NCBI GenBank assembly: GCA_033026295.1
Contig: CM065175.1
Location: 3,549,159 to 3,613,158, forward strand
Source of the DNA: Channa striata
Lineage: Eukaryota > Chordata > Actinopteri > Anabantiformes > Channidae
Length of the DNA stretch: 64,000 nucleotides
Direction of reading: 5' to 3'
A model generated the notes under the pieces. That model saw only the letters and a program-made list of their open reading frames with translations. It did no database searches and was not told the origin of the DNA. The position numbers and the translations under genes were made by a program. Of the stretch, positions 35,701 through 47,800 are shown piece by piece. Every line of letters starts with the position of its first letter. Position 1 is the first letter of the stretch.

Positions 35701-36970
35701 GAGGAAAGTTACATGGAAACCACAAATAAATGCAGCAAAGACTACTAAAGGATGCTTAATGTTTTTTTGTGTTTTATGCAAGCTAGGGACTTATAACTTA
35801 GACAAGACTAACATCACAGTCTTCACTTGATTGATAACTTAAATATATGGTGTGTAAATTTGCTGAGTTATGTTTTTGGGAGAAATACGTTCTAAAATCT
35901 CATTGTGAAGAAATGCGATGAGAGTTCAATGAAGTCAGTTTCACAAAACAGCACTGGTAACCAATGAGAGAGTTTCAGCAATATCACCCTAATTATTAAC
36001 CGCTGCAGCCACCCATTTAATAAAATTTGATTGAAAGACTAATGGCTGTACAGGGAAAGATGGAGGATAACAGAGGTCAGAAGAGTATAGCAAAGCAGGG
36101 AGAAGTGTAGTGGGAGAAGTGTACTGGGCAGAGCAGAGAATTGATTTTGAGTCTCATGCAAGCGCTAGCTTAGGTTGCATATTGCAGCTGTAAGAAGGGT
36201 TTTAGATAGATGAGATGCATTTACTGTCTAGCATGTTAGAAAGCACATTAAAAAATATACAGTCAAATTCTAATATAGTTTCAGAAAAGGTTGGGACTAT
36301 ACTGTAGATGATGTGTGCTGAATGGATTAGTATATGCAAAAACACTGGCATGGTTCTTTAAAGCTGTGCCTTTAAAGCTGCACGATAAAGAAGTGATTTC
36401 CAGCACGTGGTAGCTGTTGTTTTCAGAGAGAAAGAAATTTAATTTTAAATCTAATTAAAACTAGGGATGAAGCCAGGAACAAAATCCCCCTGGAGTCTTG
36501 AGGGAACCCTGACACTGGTGGTGGTGGAAGGGGTGAAGCCTTGATGCGACACAGATGGCAATGCCAGTATAAACAAACGACAATGTAAGGTGGTTTAAAT
36601 GTTGTCAGGTGCTTAAGGCAGTAAAGAACTCGTAAAAGTTGATAAAAATACAGTGACACTGACATTCAAATGCTTATCACTGATATAAAATTTTGCTTTT
36701 GAATGTGTTTAAATCTTGTTACTCAAGGCAGTAGAGGAGCGGCTCAGAGCAAGACTTCCAATCCCTGAGTTGTTCCAGTGCCATGGGACAAGTGACGAGC
36801 TGGTGTTCCATCAGTGGGGAGAGGACACATCATTGCGGCTAAGGAAGGCTGGCATGAACACTACTTTCCACTCCATCCCAGGCCTGTACCACCAGCTCTC
36901 ACAGCCTGAGATGGAGCTCCTGAGAAGCTGGATCCTCAACAAGCTCCCTTACAGCACTATACCCTCCTGA
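32789..36970 (+). CDS. lyplal1: Lysophospholipase-like 1 (acyl-protein thioesterase-family serine hydrolase)
   Basis: Cytosolic alpha/beta hydrolase of the LYPLA/APT family; related enzymes remove palmitate from proteins, and LYPLAL1 prefers short acyl chains. Coding exons are 32789-32873, 33909-34008, 34545-34714, 35306-35421 and 36728-36970, all GT-AG and in phase: 237 residues, as in mammals. Visible motifs are FLHGSG (oxyanion region, about 24-29), the nucleophile elbow GGFSMGG with catalytic Ser122 (its first Gly codon split by intron 3), CHGTSDELV with Asp180, and GLYHQLS with His212. The block WFDRYKI and DCPEHLESID supports LYPLAL1 rather than LYPLA1/2. The start MAAVRKLQL follows a short 5' leader. 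Complete and apparently functional. Its position between bves and hace1 differs from human. Confidence 0.95.
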
Positions 36971-36992
36971 CCCCTTCTACCTCTTTTAACTC

Positions 36993-36998
36993 AATAAA
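36993..36998 (+). terminator. lyplal1: lyplal1 polyadenylation signal
   Basis: AATAAA only 23 bases after the stop codon, implying an unusually short 3' UTR of about 40-50 nt. Another AATAAA is not seen in the next few hundred bases. Confidence 0.6.
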
Positions 36999-37119
36999 TG
37001 TTTTTTAATGGTTGCAATGTACTTTTTACTGAATTTATATTAACCATTAGAAGTACATTTATTTTATATTGACATCTATGTCATTATAATTCAGCACAAA
37101 ACATTTAGATAAAATTTTA

Positions 37120-38560
37120 AATATTAAAGCTACAGTATGTAACTTTTCCCCAGATATTTTTAGTAGATGTGTTTACTAAGAGAACAGTCCTGGTATTATG
37201 CAGACATATTTCCTTCTAAAGTTTTTCTGAGTGGGCCTTACCCTGGCCAATCAGAGACATGCCCTGGGTTGATTTTTAGCCGCATGCTACAGCTAGCTTG
37301 ATTCCTAAATGTTTCATATTTTTATATATGAATGACTGAACAGGCCTACCACATTTTAGGAGGCCTATGGGCCAGAGCCCATATATTATGTTGTTCATAT
37401 TTTTAGTTTAAAATAGCTTGGATAAAAAGACACAATATGATGAGAAAATGATAAGGCCCAAATCTAACCCAAAAAGGGCCAGGCAGGAGCTTAGCAAAAG
37501 ATCTCAAGCAAAAGACCACACACAGAAATGCAGTGAAATGACTACGAGAGAGACACTCACATCAGATGTCCTAAGAATTTCAATCAGTAAGAAAGAATGG
37601 TCTAAAACTCCTGTACATTGTGCAGATCTAATCCACAGATACAGGATGTTCTTGATGTTTATTGTTCCCAAAGACCCACTTTTTAAAACACTTATCGTTA
37701 CTTTTTCACCCCACCAGTTTCTATTTTTAATGAGTGTGTTCAGGGTGGTGCGAGAGGGGTGGCCTGGGGTGGAACAAAATTAGATTGGCTAACCACTGCC
37801 AGAGTGACAAGGAGGTAGGTACTGAACCTGTTGTAGGATGTCCAGCACAAGGAGAATTTAAGCTGAAATAAATCACAATAATTTGAAATAAGTAAAAAAA
37901 AAATATATGTTGTATTTACTGTCAAGTACATTTAAGTTTTGTTTTCATATGTTTTGTCAGTTTTGAATCTTGTAACAGTTGTAACTGGAGAGATAATCTC
38001 TGCAAAGGATAAATTTGTATCCTTCTGTTTATTATTATTTGTTTATGACTATTTGGAGTTAAAAGGATTAGAATAAACCAAATACATCAGTTACTGTTTT
38101 GGCATTTATTACCCAAACACTATTATAATATATAACAATAATATAACATAATAGAGTTTATTAAATCTAAAAAATTGTTTAAAATTTGAGTTTTGAACCT
38201 TTTAAATTTTTTGAATATGCCACCCTTTTTTGAGCATGTGCCCCAATCTGGCAACCCCAGGAAAACACTTTTACTGTCTCTGTTTTTTTTCCATAAATAC
38301 ACATTTCATAACAGTTTTCTAATCAGCTTAAAAATATTGCGAAATTAGTGTTTTCTGACACTTGTAAGTTTAGTAAAGATCAGATAACATTCTGTGACAA
38401 TTTATGCAGAAAACAAGGAAATTGCAAACAGTTCACTGGCTTTTTCTTGCCACTGCACTGTACCATTAGAGATTTTGTAACACTTTGTGTGTTTCTCTGT
38501 GTGTGTAGTGACTGTATCCTTAGTACATTCAGATTGAAAAAAAAGAAAAGAAATGAAAAC
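37120..38560. other. Intergenic DNA between lyplal1 and hace1
   Basis: No exon found. TTAAAGCTACAGTATGTAAC at about 37126 resembles the end of a dispersed fish DNA repeat, and 37140-37330 may belong to it. The frame at 37418-37783 has no family resemblance. The rest is AT-rich. Confidence 0.35.
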
Positions 38561-38590
38561 AACACTGTCCTTTGACCTCGTAGCTCGAAA

Positions 38591-38639
38591 ACTGCACCAC
38601 CCATAATGCATATCGTTAAACGTCATCACAACAGGAAGT
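38591..38639 (+). promoter_or_regulatory. hace1: hace1 promoter motif cluster
   Basis: Within 50 bases lie a ZNF143/STAF-like site (ACTGCACCACCCATAATGCA, 38591-38610; consensus ACTACAAYTCCCANMATGC), a CRE half-site ACGTCAT (38620-38626) and an ETS-type AGGAAGTA (38633-38640). These are typical of TATA-less housekeeping promoters and lie 200-250 bases before the start codon. Assignment is by motif only. Confidence 0.5.
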
Positions 38640-38845
38640 AGCAGAGGCTTTGTGATTCAAGGTGTATGAACAGAACAGGGTGGCAATAAGAAGGAGTGTG
38701 GCGTAACTGTAAATCACTGTGTGGCAGAGAAAAACAGTTTCTCTCAAGCGAGACCCTATGGACGCCGCGCAGGGACTCCACGAACCATTAAGGAACAAAT
38801 AAACCCCACGGGCGAGGCTTTTTCCCTAGGTGCCGTTCACCTATG

Positions 38846-41800
38846 ATGGAACGGGCGATGGAGCAGCTGAACGTACAGCTCAACCGGCTTACCCGGTCCC
38901 TCCGACGGGCTCGGACCGTGGAACTCCCGGAAGGTAAAGACAGATTAATGAGAAATTGGAAGGCGAAAAAACGCGAGCTAGTGCTTCAGTAACGTGCTAA
39001 TGAAGTCACCGTGAGGTGTCGGAGCACCTGCCCCCCCCCCGGCCTTTCTCACTGTCAGCCACACTATCCTGTTATTATGATGATGCCTTTGCTGTATCTG
39101 TTCAGGCAGAGCACGCGTGTTTGGGTTCAGTTTGGTAAACTAGCTTAGAGGAGCAGACAGTCAGAGAGAGTTTGTTCCGTTATTCAACTTATTGACTGGA
39201 ATTCTGGACTCTCTGGGAGAAAACGGATTCCTGTGCAGTAACTTCTGGTTATAGGAGGAACCAGGAAAAAAGTGACTCATTGCAGATGTTTCCTTTCGCC
39301 AGACTAAGCAGAAGACTGGGACATGATACCAGAGGTTTCTGTCACTAACAGCTACATACTGTTCTTCACATTTCTCAAGTTAAAATTGTGGTAACGTTAG
39401 TCATATATATAGTATGTTTTTGATCTTGTTCACGTCCTGATCAATATAAGTAAATCACAGTGCATCAAGTGATTCATGATAAATCTTTCTCAAAAAATTA
39501 TTTGTGCTACAAAATGCCATTAAATATTAAGAAGCCCTATTTATATCTTCCAAAGCCTAACCAACAGTGCAGCCCAATAACAAGCCCAATAATAATATTT
39601 ACATTTACTCATTTGACAGACACATTTATCCAAAGAAACTTGGAGAGTAATTTGGTACACACTCGAGGGTGATGGCTGCCACGCAGGGTGCTGTTGACTC
39701 AGGAAGAAATACTCAATTTGGCAAGATTTTAAAGCAGTTAGCAGTAACTTTTCTTCTTTAATTTGTCAGTGCCCTAAAATGTTCATGCAAATTGCAAACA
39801 GCTACTTTCTAGCTTTTTGTAGGTGTTTTGGAGAAACAGTCTCCATGACAACTGAGGAAAAACCTGATGAAGACTGTAAAATGCAGTTGATTATAATGTT
39901 TGGTTCGTTTTTAGTATAACATGTATATTTATCAAATTGTAAATTAAAATGTGGACTAATATATAAGACTTTTACTGTTGTTGCTGATAACTAGGGGTTG
40001 ACCTAATCATTATTTTCGTTGATTTTGTATTATTATTATTAATTTTGATTATTTGTTTGTGCTGGTGTTTTGTGAATTTATGCTACCTATTGTAATAAGC
40101 TACCTCACTTATTATTTATCTTTAATGTTAGGATGGGGATGGTGTGGTAGTGGGGGTGAGGCTACACTCTCCTAATACTTTGCATTATGGTAGCTCTTAA
40201 CTTGAGAATTTATCTAAAATTGTTAGAACATCACTGAAAAAATGAACCATAAAAAGCTTATTGTACCATAAGTTCTAAGAGCCTTAAAAGACATATTTAA
40301 ACCTTTTGCTTCATCTACTTAACAGTCACAGGTCACAAGATATTACAGTTAACAGTACAAAACAAACAATAAAAAGAAAAGCAACAAAGCTTCTAGAGAA
40401 GCCACAGTACAATGTTTGATGTAATGTTTTTGATTTGGTTTACAGTTGATAGGATGAGTTGGTTATTAAAGCTGTATCTTAATTGTTTTTAGCTTATCAC
40501 ACAGTGCAGGCTCTGCTTAAGAATAGTGGCCCACTAGATGGCTCCAAGTCAGCCAGCATTGTGTACTGTCATTATGTCTGTGCGGCTAAAAGTCAAGTAT
40601 TGTCTGATTTTTCCTTCTTCTCTTTCTCCCTGCACAGACAATGAGACTGCAGTGTACACACTTATGCCAATGGTCATGGCTGATCAGCATAGGTAGGCAT
40701 CCAACCATACTTTACATAAGTAAGTCAGTGTGGTTATATGAGAGGGAGTGTTTTCAAAATGCATGTATTATTGCATATTGAGTAGTAACATTCAGCTTCT
40801 GTATTTTACACCTTCACTGCATAGCTGCAGTGAACTTGTGGTTTTACCTCTAGAAGAAATGACTGATTTGTTCTGTTCTGTCTCTGAAAGGTCAGTGTCA
40901 GAGTTACTGCTCAACTCCAAGTTTGATGTGAACTACGCCTTCGGACGGGTGAAGAGAAGTCTGCTGCACATTGCTGCCAAGTACGATATTGTCCATTCTT
41001 ATTATTAGAATTAGAATGAGAATAGCGTATTACCAAGTAGCATATCCAAGAAGTCCTGTTTCATATATTCTTTAATATGTTTTTGGTAAACTCAAACCTG
41101 GTGTTTCCGTCTTTGAGACGTAATACTTGTTTATATTTGTGGTATTAACGACAGCAGATCCCAAATACGATCTAGCCACAGGGATTGCAAGCCAGTGACC
41201 TCTGTGCTGTTCCCTAGCCCGGATAAATAGAGAGGGTTGCATCAGGAAGGGAATCCGGCGTAAAACTTGGCAAAAATAACCATGCGAATGGTTCATAGGA
41301 ATTTCATTCCGGATTGGTCGAGGCCTGGGTTAACAACGACCATGTATAATAATTAATAAAAAATACGTTTAATACGCCGGTAATACGTTTGTTACCTGCT
41401 GTCTTGAGACACAAAAACAAGTTGGTGAAGCTGGAGCTGCCTTTTACCACTTCCTGTACTGACGGGTGCTCAGTCAGTGATACTTACTTATCACATACTG
41501 ATCAGAGAGGAGTTCTTGCAACTTGCTCTGACACTTGGTTGCTTTGTGTCCTCTCTGTACAGCTGTGGATCAGTGGAGTGTCTGGTCCTGCTGCTAAAGA
41601 GAGGAGCCAACCCTAACTACCAGGACATCTCAGGCTGTACACCTCTGCATCTCGCTGCTCGGAATGGGTATGAGTATTATTCCATATGTCATTCAGGGTC
41701 TTGTGAGAGATATTCATATCAACCTTCTCTGCTTCTGTTCATTGTGTTTCAGTTATTTTGCTTTGTGTGTTTTAATGCAGTCTCCTGACAAAACAGGCCT

Positions 41801-44800
41801 AACTCAAGGTCTTCTTTTTGACATTTTGTCTTGACTAGTGTGATGTATTGCATGATGCTAAACACTTTCTCTCCTTGTATCCTTAGACAGAAGAAGTGTA
41901 TGGCCAAACTATTGGAATATAATGCTGATGTCAACATCTGCAACAACGAGGGACTGACTGCTGTGAGCAGACTTCATGTTGTGCTTAATGTATTCAGATC
42001 ATGCCAATTATTACTGCTCATCAAATGATTGAAGCTTAATCTATGTGACTGGTGTGTAAGCAACTCCTGCAGTCCGGATAGTGACTGTACATGTGAACCT
42101 CTGTTGCAGATCCACTGGTTGGCAGTGAATGGGCGGACAGAGCTCCTCCATGATCTGGTGCAGCATGTGTCAAACGTGGATGTCGAGGATGCCATGGGGC
42201 AGACAGCTCTACATGTAGCCTGTCAGAATGGACACAAAACTGTGAGCCAATAAGAAAAAGTATACATTTCTTTTAGCTCTGTTAGGAACTTATGAGTAAA
42301 ACTAGGGGTGGGCGATGTCTTGTATAGAGATGCTGTGACTTGTTCTCTGTGAGATGTATTAAATAACTATAAAACTACACTGAGTATACATTGAAACCTG
42401 TAGTGTTTCCTCTATATGTATCAAACAGCAGCACATCTCTTCTGAAATATAACATGGTACATAAATATTCTTGCTGTAAGTATAGTAGACATAATTAACT
42501 TTCTATTACAGCTTGATGCACTTTCAGGTTTTTAAAACTGAGTCATTTTTATATTCCAGAGAGTTAATAAAGGGAGGAGGAGACAGAAATGGGGGTTAAA
42601 GTCTGGCTGCTACAGTGGGGGTTGTGGTCCTCTGGTGGACTCTAAATGCATTGCAGGTGGTCACTGTTAGAAACACTGTTTTTTAAACACATTTTAATAT
42701 AATAAATATTGCCTGTGAGTAATCAAATGCTTGCAGATTTATAACATTTTGAAAAGCCAAACTGACAGGAATAAAGCCAATAATAAAGGTCATCCAAAAT
42801 ATTGTTTGGTAACTTGTGCCTCCCTAATGTATATCATTGGTCAGATTACTGCTTAGTCATGAAAGTGGTCCCTGTGCCACAATAAGTTGAAAACTTAAGA
42901 AACACGAAGAAAGTAGCCTAAAAAAGTGTTTAAAATTACTAATGTTTGAAAATCATATGATACATATATATTGTGGATTTTGATTAAGCCAAAAAATAAG
43001 CTTGGTAAAGTATATTGGTTTGCAGATTGATCAACCCTCTTGTTCGAACTACTTTATGTTTAGTTTTAACAGCTGTTAAAAGGAAAACTGTTTGTACTTC
43101 TTAACTTTTCCCCAAAAGTACCAGCTAAGATCAGTTTAAGAAAACTAATACCAGAAACAAAAGAAACAAGTTGAAAACTTTTAGAGTTAAATTAGTAAAT
43201 ATTGGAATTATATATAGAGATGAAAAATATGAAAAAAGAATATGTCTTGAAAGCCTCCCAAACATTTTTATCAGTGTCAAGTAAAATGTTGAAATATGAT
43301 TCTCCCATATGATGATGAAAATTCTGTGTGAATCTGGGTGATTTTGTCCATTTCATTATTGTAGTTGTATATTTTCAGCAAATGTGCCCCACATTCTCTG
43401 TTTTGGCATTTCCTTGAACAATTAAATGCACATTTGCGCATCTTTGGTAGAGTTCGGGCGACTTGTGTCGTTTGGCCATATGTATGTCAAGGCACACGCT
43501 AATTGTGACTGCAGGCTGACAAGTGAAAAAGTTAAATAAGTTGAGAAAATTCAGTGTTGGTTTTAGCATCTGTGTGATGATCGTGGAGAAAATTTTATAA
43601 TTTAGAGGATAACTTAAGTTATCTTTTAAGTATTAATGATTCAGTAGAGGTTTAAATACCTGGAACAGGATCAGTGTGAGAAAAGAAGACATTGTTTTTT
43701 AGGAGTGACATTTTAGTAGTTTGAGGAATTGATCAAAATCGTATTACTAGCATTAGAACAAACTTAAAAGTCTAGAAGAAATAACCGAAGCAAAGAAAAA
43801 ATCGTTCAGGAATAGTTCCACTGCAGCGCTTAGCCATCATGAATACAATCCAGGAGCATTGTATGGGAATGAAAATCTTACAGGATGCAAATTACATGTG
43901 TATGTGACACTATGACTTTTAGTGCTGGTGTTAAAATGGTATGTAGGTGTCTGTTTTCACAGTTTTCACCTGTGACTTTTATTTTAGTAATTGCCAAGTC
44001 TATGCAGTAACTGTTGAGTAAAGTAATCATATGTGAAAATAACACTGAATTCGTAATAAACCAGAATATGTTCTGTAAATCTTAACATCACAGTTCAAAT
44101 ATCAGTATTTTCTTGTGCTAATCAATTTCGTGTTGTGTGTGTCTGCCCAGACGGTGTTGTGTCTTCTAGACAGTGGAGCTGACATCAACCGTCCAAATGT
44201 CTCTGGGGCCACGCCTCTTTACTTTGCCTGCAGGTGAAGTCATCAGCAATGTCATTGTCCTGTTTTGTGCCTTATTCTCATTTTGTGCCTCTTTTCTTTC
44301 ATCCAGACAATAGGTCAACAGTGAGGATTTTTTACTTTTAATATGGGGCATATCCTGAAATATCAAGGATTGTAATATTCTAAAATACCCAAAATTAACT
44401 TGCACTCCATTAATACAGTTGTATAGAAACTCACCTTGTGTTATTGTGCAGCCATGGCCAGAGAGACACTGCACAGATCCTACTATCCCGAGGTGCAAAA
44501 TACCTCCCTGACAAGAATGGAATTACACCTCTGGAGCTGTGTGTGCAGGTAAGCTTTTAACCACCTTTTATCATTACATACACTTTATTCCTTTTATATC
44601 TTAGTGACAACAACAGCTTTTGGTTTGTTAGTTCATACATCCATATGTCTCTTTCCTGTAAACAATATCATAGAAACTCTTTCAATTTTTTTTTTATTTT
44701 GGCGCAGTGTCCCCTTAAAATCAAGGGTGAATTGATTAGGCTTCAATAGTTAAAGGGTACTGCGAACATGATATAAAAAAAGAAACAATATGAGTGTAGC

Positions 44801-47800
44801 CAGACGTATGGAAAATGTACCTTGACTCCGTAAAACTGCAATTATAGTTCTCAGCTTACTCCAGTGCTTACTGTCACTCCTGTGTATTTTAGGGTGGATA
44901 TGGAGAGACCTGTGAAATCCTCATCCAGCACCACGGCAGACTGTTCCAGACCCTCATCCAGATGACACAGAATGACGAAATTAAAGAAACCATGGTGCCA
45001 GCAGTTTTTTTTTTTTAATTGAGATATCCTCTTTATGTGCTTTTGTTGATGTACATCTGTGTATGTGTGTTTAGCTCAGGCAGGTTTTGGAGCATGTCTC
45101 TCAACAGAGTGACAGCCATTACCAGAGAATCTTGACCAGTCTTGCTGAAGTGGCAACTACCAATGGACACAAGCTGCTCAGGTATAATTATGCATTATTG
45201 GTTCAAATACTTGCATTCTGTTTGTTTACCTTTATAGTGGCTTTGGAAAGTATTGGAAAGTATAGTAGTATTGGAAAGTTTATTTACTTAGTTTCAAGTA
45301 ATTTTTGCACCAGGAACAGATTCTCTCTAGCACCATCAATTTAGATGAGAGAGTCTAATATCAAAATCTTCATGTGTTCTGTGGGTTTAAGAAGTTCAGA
45401 GACGTGTATTGAAACCTTTCCAGTGTTGTCTTGGCTAATTGTTGTTCCCCCAGTCTCAGGTCTCATACACCCTGGATTAGGTTTTCTTAAGGAACCTTTA
45501 TGTATTTGGCTTCATTCCCCCTTCTTTCACTTCTGACCAGTTTCTATTGCTAAGGACTCCCCCATAACATGATGCTGCCACCAGCATGCTTCACTGTAGG
45601 GACGGTATGATGATAAGATGATGATAAGCCATACATAGTAATCAGTGTCAGTTTGTTTGACAAAGTCTGTAGTTTGTCAAACGAACTTGCTTCTGTTTAA
45701 ACACACTACTATCAAGGTCGGACTGATGAAGTGCGACTGACATGTTTGTTTTACATATATAATTTATCAGCCTCTAATTATGCTAAAAGGTGCTCTCTTC
45801 TGGTTTTCTAATTTATTTCTAATTACAAAGTAGTGTATGTAGAAATTACTTAATACTTTGGGAAAACAAAATATTCTTTTTTTTATGTACAGATCCTAGG
45901 TTGTTGAATAATTGTGGCCACTAGTTGTCATTATTATCAAACCGCCCATTTTTCTGTTTGTCTTAATTTGCTACCCTTTGCTGTGGTTTTGATTCCCTCT
46001 GTCCCACCTCAGCCTGTCCAGCAGTTATGAAGCTCAGATGAAGAGTCTGCTCAGAATAATTCGTATTTTCTGCCACGTGTTTCGCCTGGGGCCTTCATCA
46101 CCTAACACCGGGAATGACATGGGCTACAATGGCAATAAAACGCCCCGCAGCCAAGTCTTTAAGGTTAGTAGGATGTTTTTTGACACAGAGTCCCCATGTG
46201 TCCTGTAAAACTGACCTGTTTTCAAGTTTTGTACTACAAATCCAAAATATGAAAAGTAGTACAGTGTCCTCAAAATCATTATGTTTTTCTATAAAAAAAT
46301 GTGTTGACTTACATGTCTTCTGCTTTTGGAAAGGATGGACAACTTTTTTGGACATAAAACTCTTAGCATTTATCAGGTCATATTTCAAAAATGGTCTCAT
46401 GCCCAAAAAAGATTTTAAAGGGTTAACAAACGATAAAATACCATCCTCTCTGTTTTGCCCTCTCCTTGCGGCCTTTAGAATTGGTGACACAATAGTTTTT
46501 GTAGAGTCAAAGCTTTATGTGTAGCTTATGTGTAACAATAATAAGGTTTTGAGGTCTTTTAGGTCTTGAATGAAGCTTTGCACACATAAAGTCAATTAAA
46601 TGTAGTTCTCTTTAGTCATGTTGGACATGCATAAATATGCATCATTCCCTTTGGATTAGTTGAGTCCCACAGTATGTGCTTCTCACCTCCTGTCTGTCTC
46701 TCTGCAGCCACTGGAGCTATTGTGGCACTCCCTAGAAGAGTGGCTGGTGCTCATCTCTACAGAGCTGGATAGCAACAGGAAGAATCCATCTTCATCCTCC
46801 TCTAGCAGTGAGATAGCCTCTTTGCTTCTTAAACAGAGAGAAGGTGACCATTCCAGCTCTATGCCAAAGCTTCCCTCCCTGCTGGACCACCACATAATAA
46901 TGGAAACTGAGATGTATGCTGAAGGGGAGGACGTCATTTCTATGACAGCCAATCGTCTCAGTGCTGTGATTCAGGCCTTTTATATGTGCTGCTCATGTCA
47001 GATGCCACAAGGGTGAGTGTGCAGATTCAATATATTACATGTCATACTGTCTCTAATCAGCATACTGTAACAGCGTTGGACTGGCACTGGTGTATCCATT
47101 CACTGTACACTGTCCCCAACTATTCTGAGGTCCTCTAACACTTCAAATGACATGCAGTTAGGTTAACTTGAGCACAATTATTATACAAAATTATTTTACA
47201 GTTATACACAATTAGATCATTAACTATGCTTAATTAACAACCTGTTATTGTCGTGCCTGCTAAAATGAGCTGTTTTCTTTGCTTCTTTGGTGTTTTGTTG
47301 TGCTTACCCCTTTTAACCTAATTCCCATTAGCATTCTGGATTACTCATTTCTTCTATTAGGATAACAACATCTTTTTCGACATACATATTTGACCATTTC
47401 AGAGAAATGAGTCATAGAGTATGAAGCTGTCTAATTATATTACTTTCTCTGTCTGTTCTCCTTAATCCTTACATCCCTCTTTCCATAACACAGAATGACT
47501 TCCCCTCGCTTCATAGAGTTTGTTTGCAAGCATGATGAGGTTCTAAAGTGTTTCGTAACCAGGTGAGTCAGTGGGGTAACTGCCATACATCAGCCTCCGC
47601 ACACAGAGTGTGGGTATAGATTCAGCACATTATTTTTTTTTTTCTAATTTATTTCAGTGTTTGTCTTTTTTTCTCTGTCTTTATTTATTTTTTCTCCTCT
47701 TTTTTCAGGAATCCAAAAATCATCTTTAACCACTTCCATTTCCTCCTTGAGTGTCCAGAGTTAATGTCACGCTTCATGCATATTATTAAGGGACAGGTAT

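Larger units (their letters stand above)
40891..44548 (+). other. hace1: hace1 exons 3-8: ankyrin-repeat block
   Basis: Six exons encode the substrate-binding ankyrin array, about residues 49-242. Repeat cores seen in order: RSLLHIAAN (ex3), ISGCTPLHLAARNG (ex4), LLEYNADVNICNNEGLTA (ex5), IHWLAVNGRTELLHDLVQHV and MGQTALHVACQNGHKT (ex6), LLDSGADINRPNVSGATPLY (ex7), SHGQRDTAQILLSRGAKYL (ex8). Each has the TPLH-type turn and helix pattern of the fold. Sequence is near that of mammals, so strong constraint is inferred. Confidence 0.93.

Noticed and set aside
37418..37783. 121-codon frame between lyplal1 and hace1
   Set aside because: No recognisable domain, no promoter or splice context, probably repeat-derived.
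30265..38590. Search for lin28b exons
   Set aside because: No cold-shock-domain or paired CCHC knuckle coding sequence seen on either strand.
46098..46524. Two 130-136-codon frames on opposite strands after hace1 exon 11
   Set aside because: Both are extensions of or antisense to exon 11 into the intron; the GT donor at 46164 fits the known protein.
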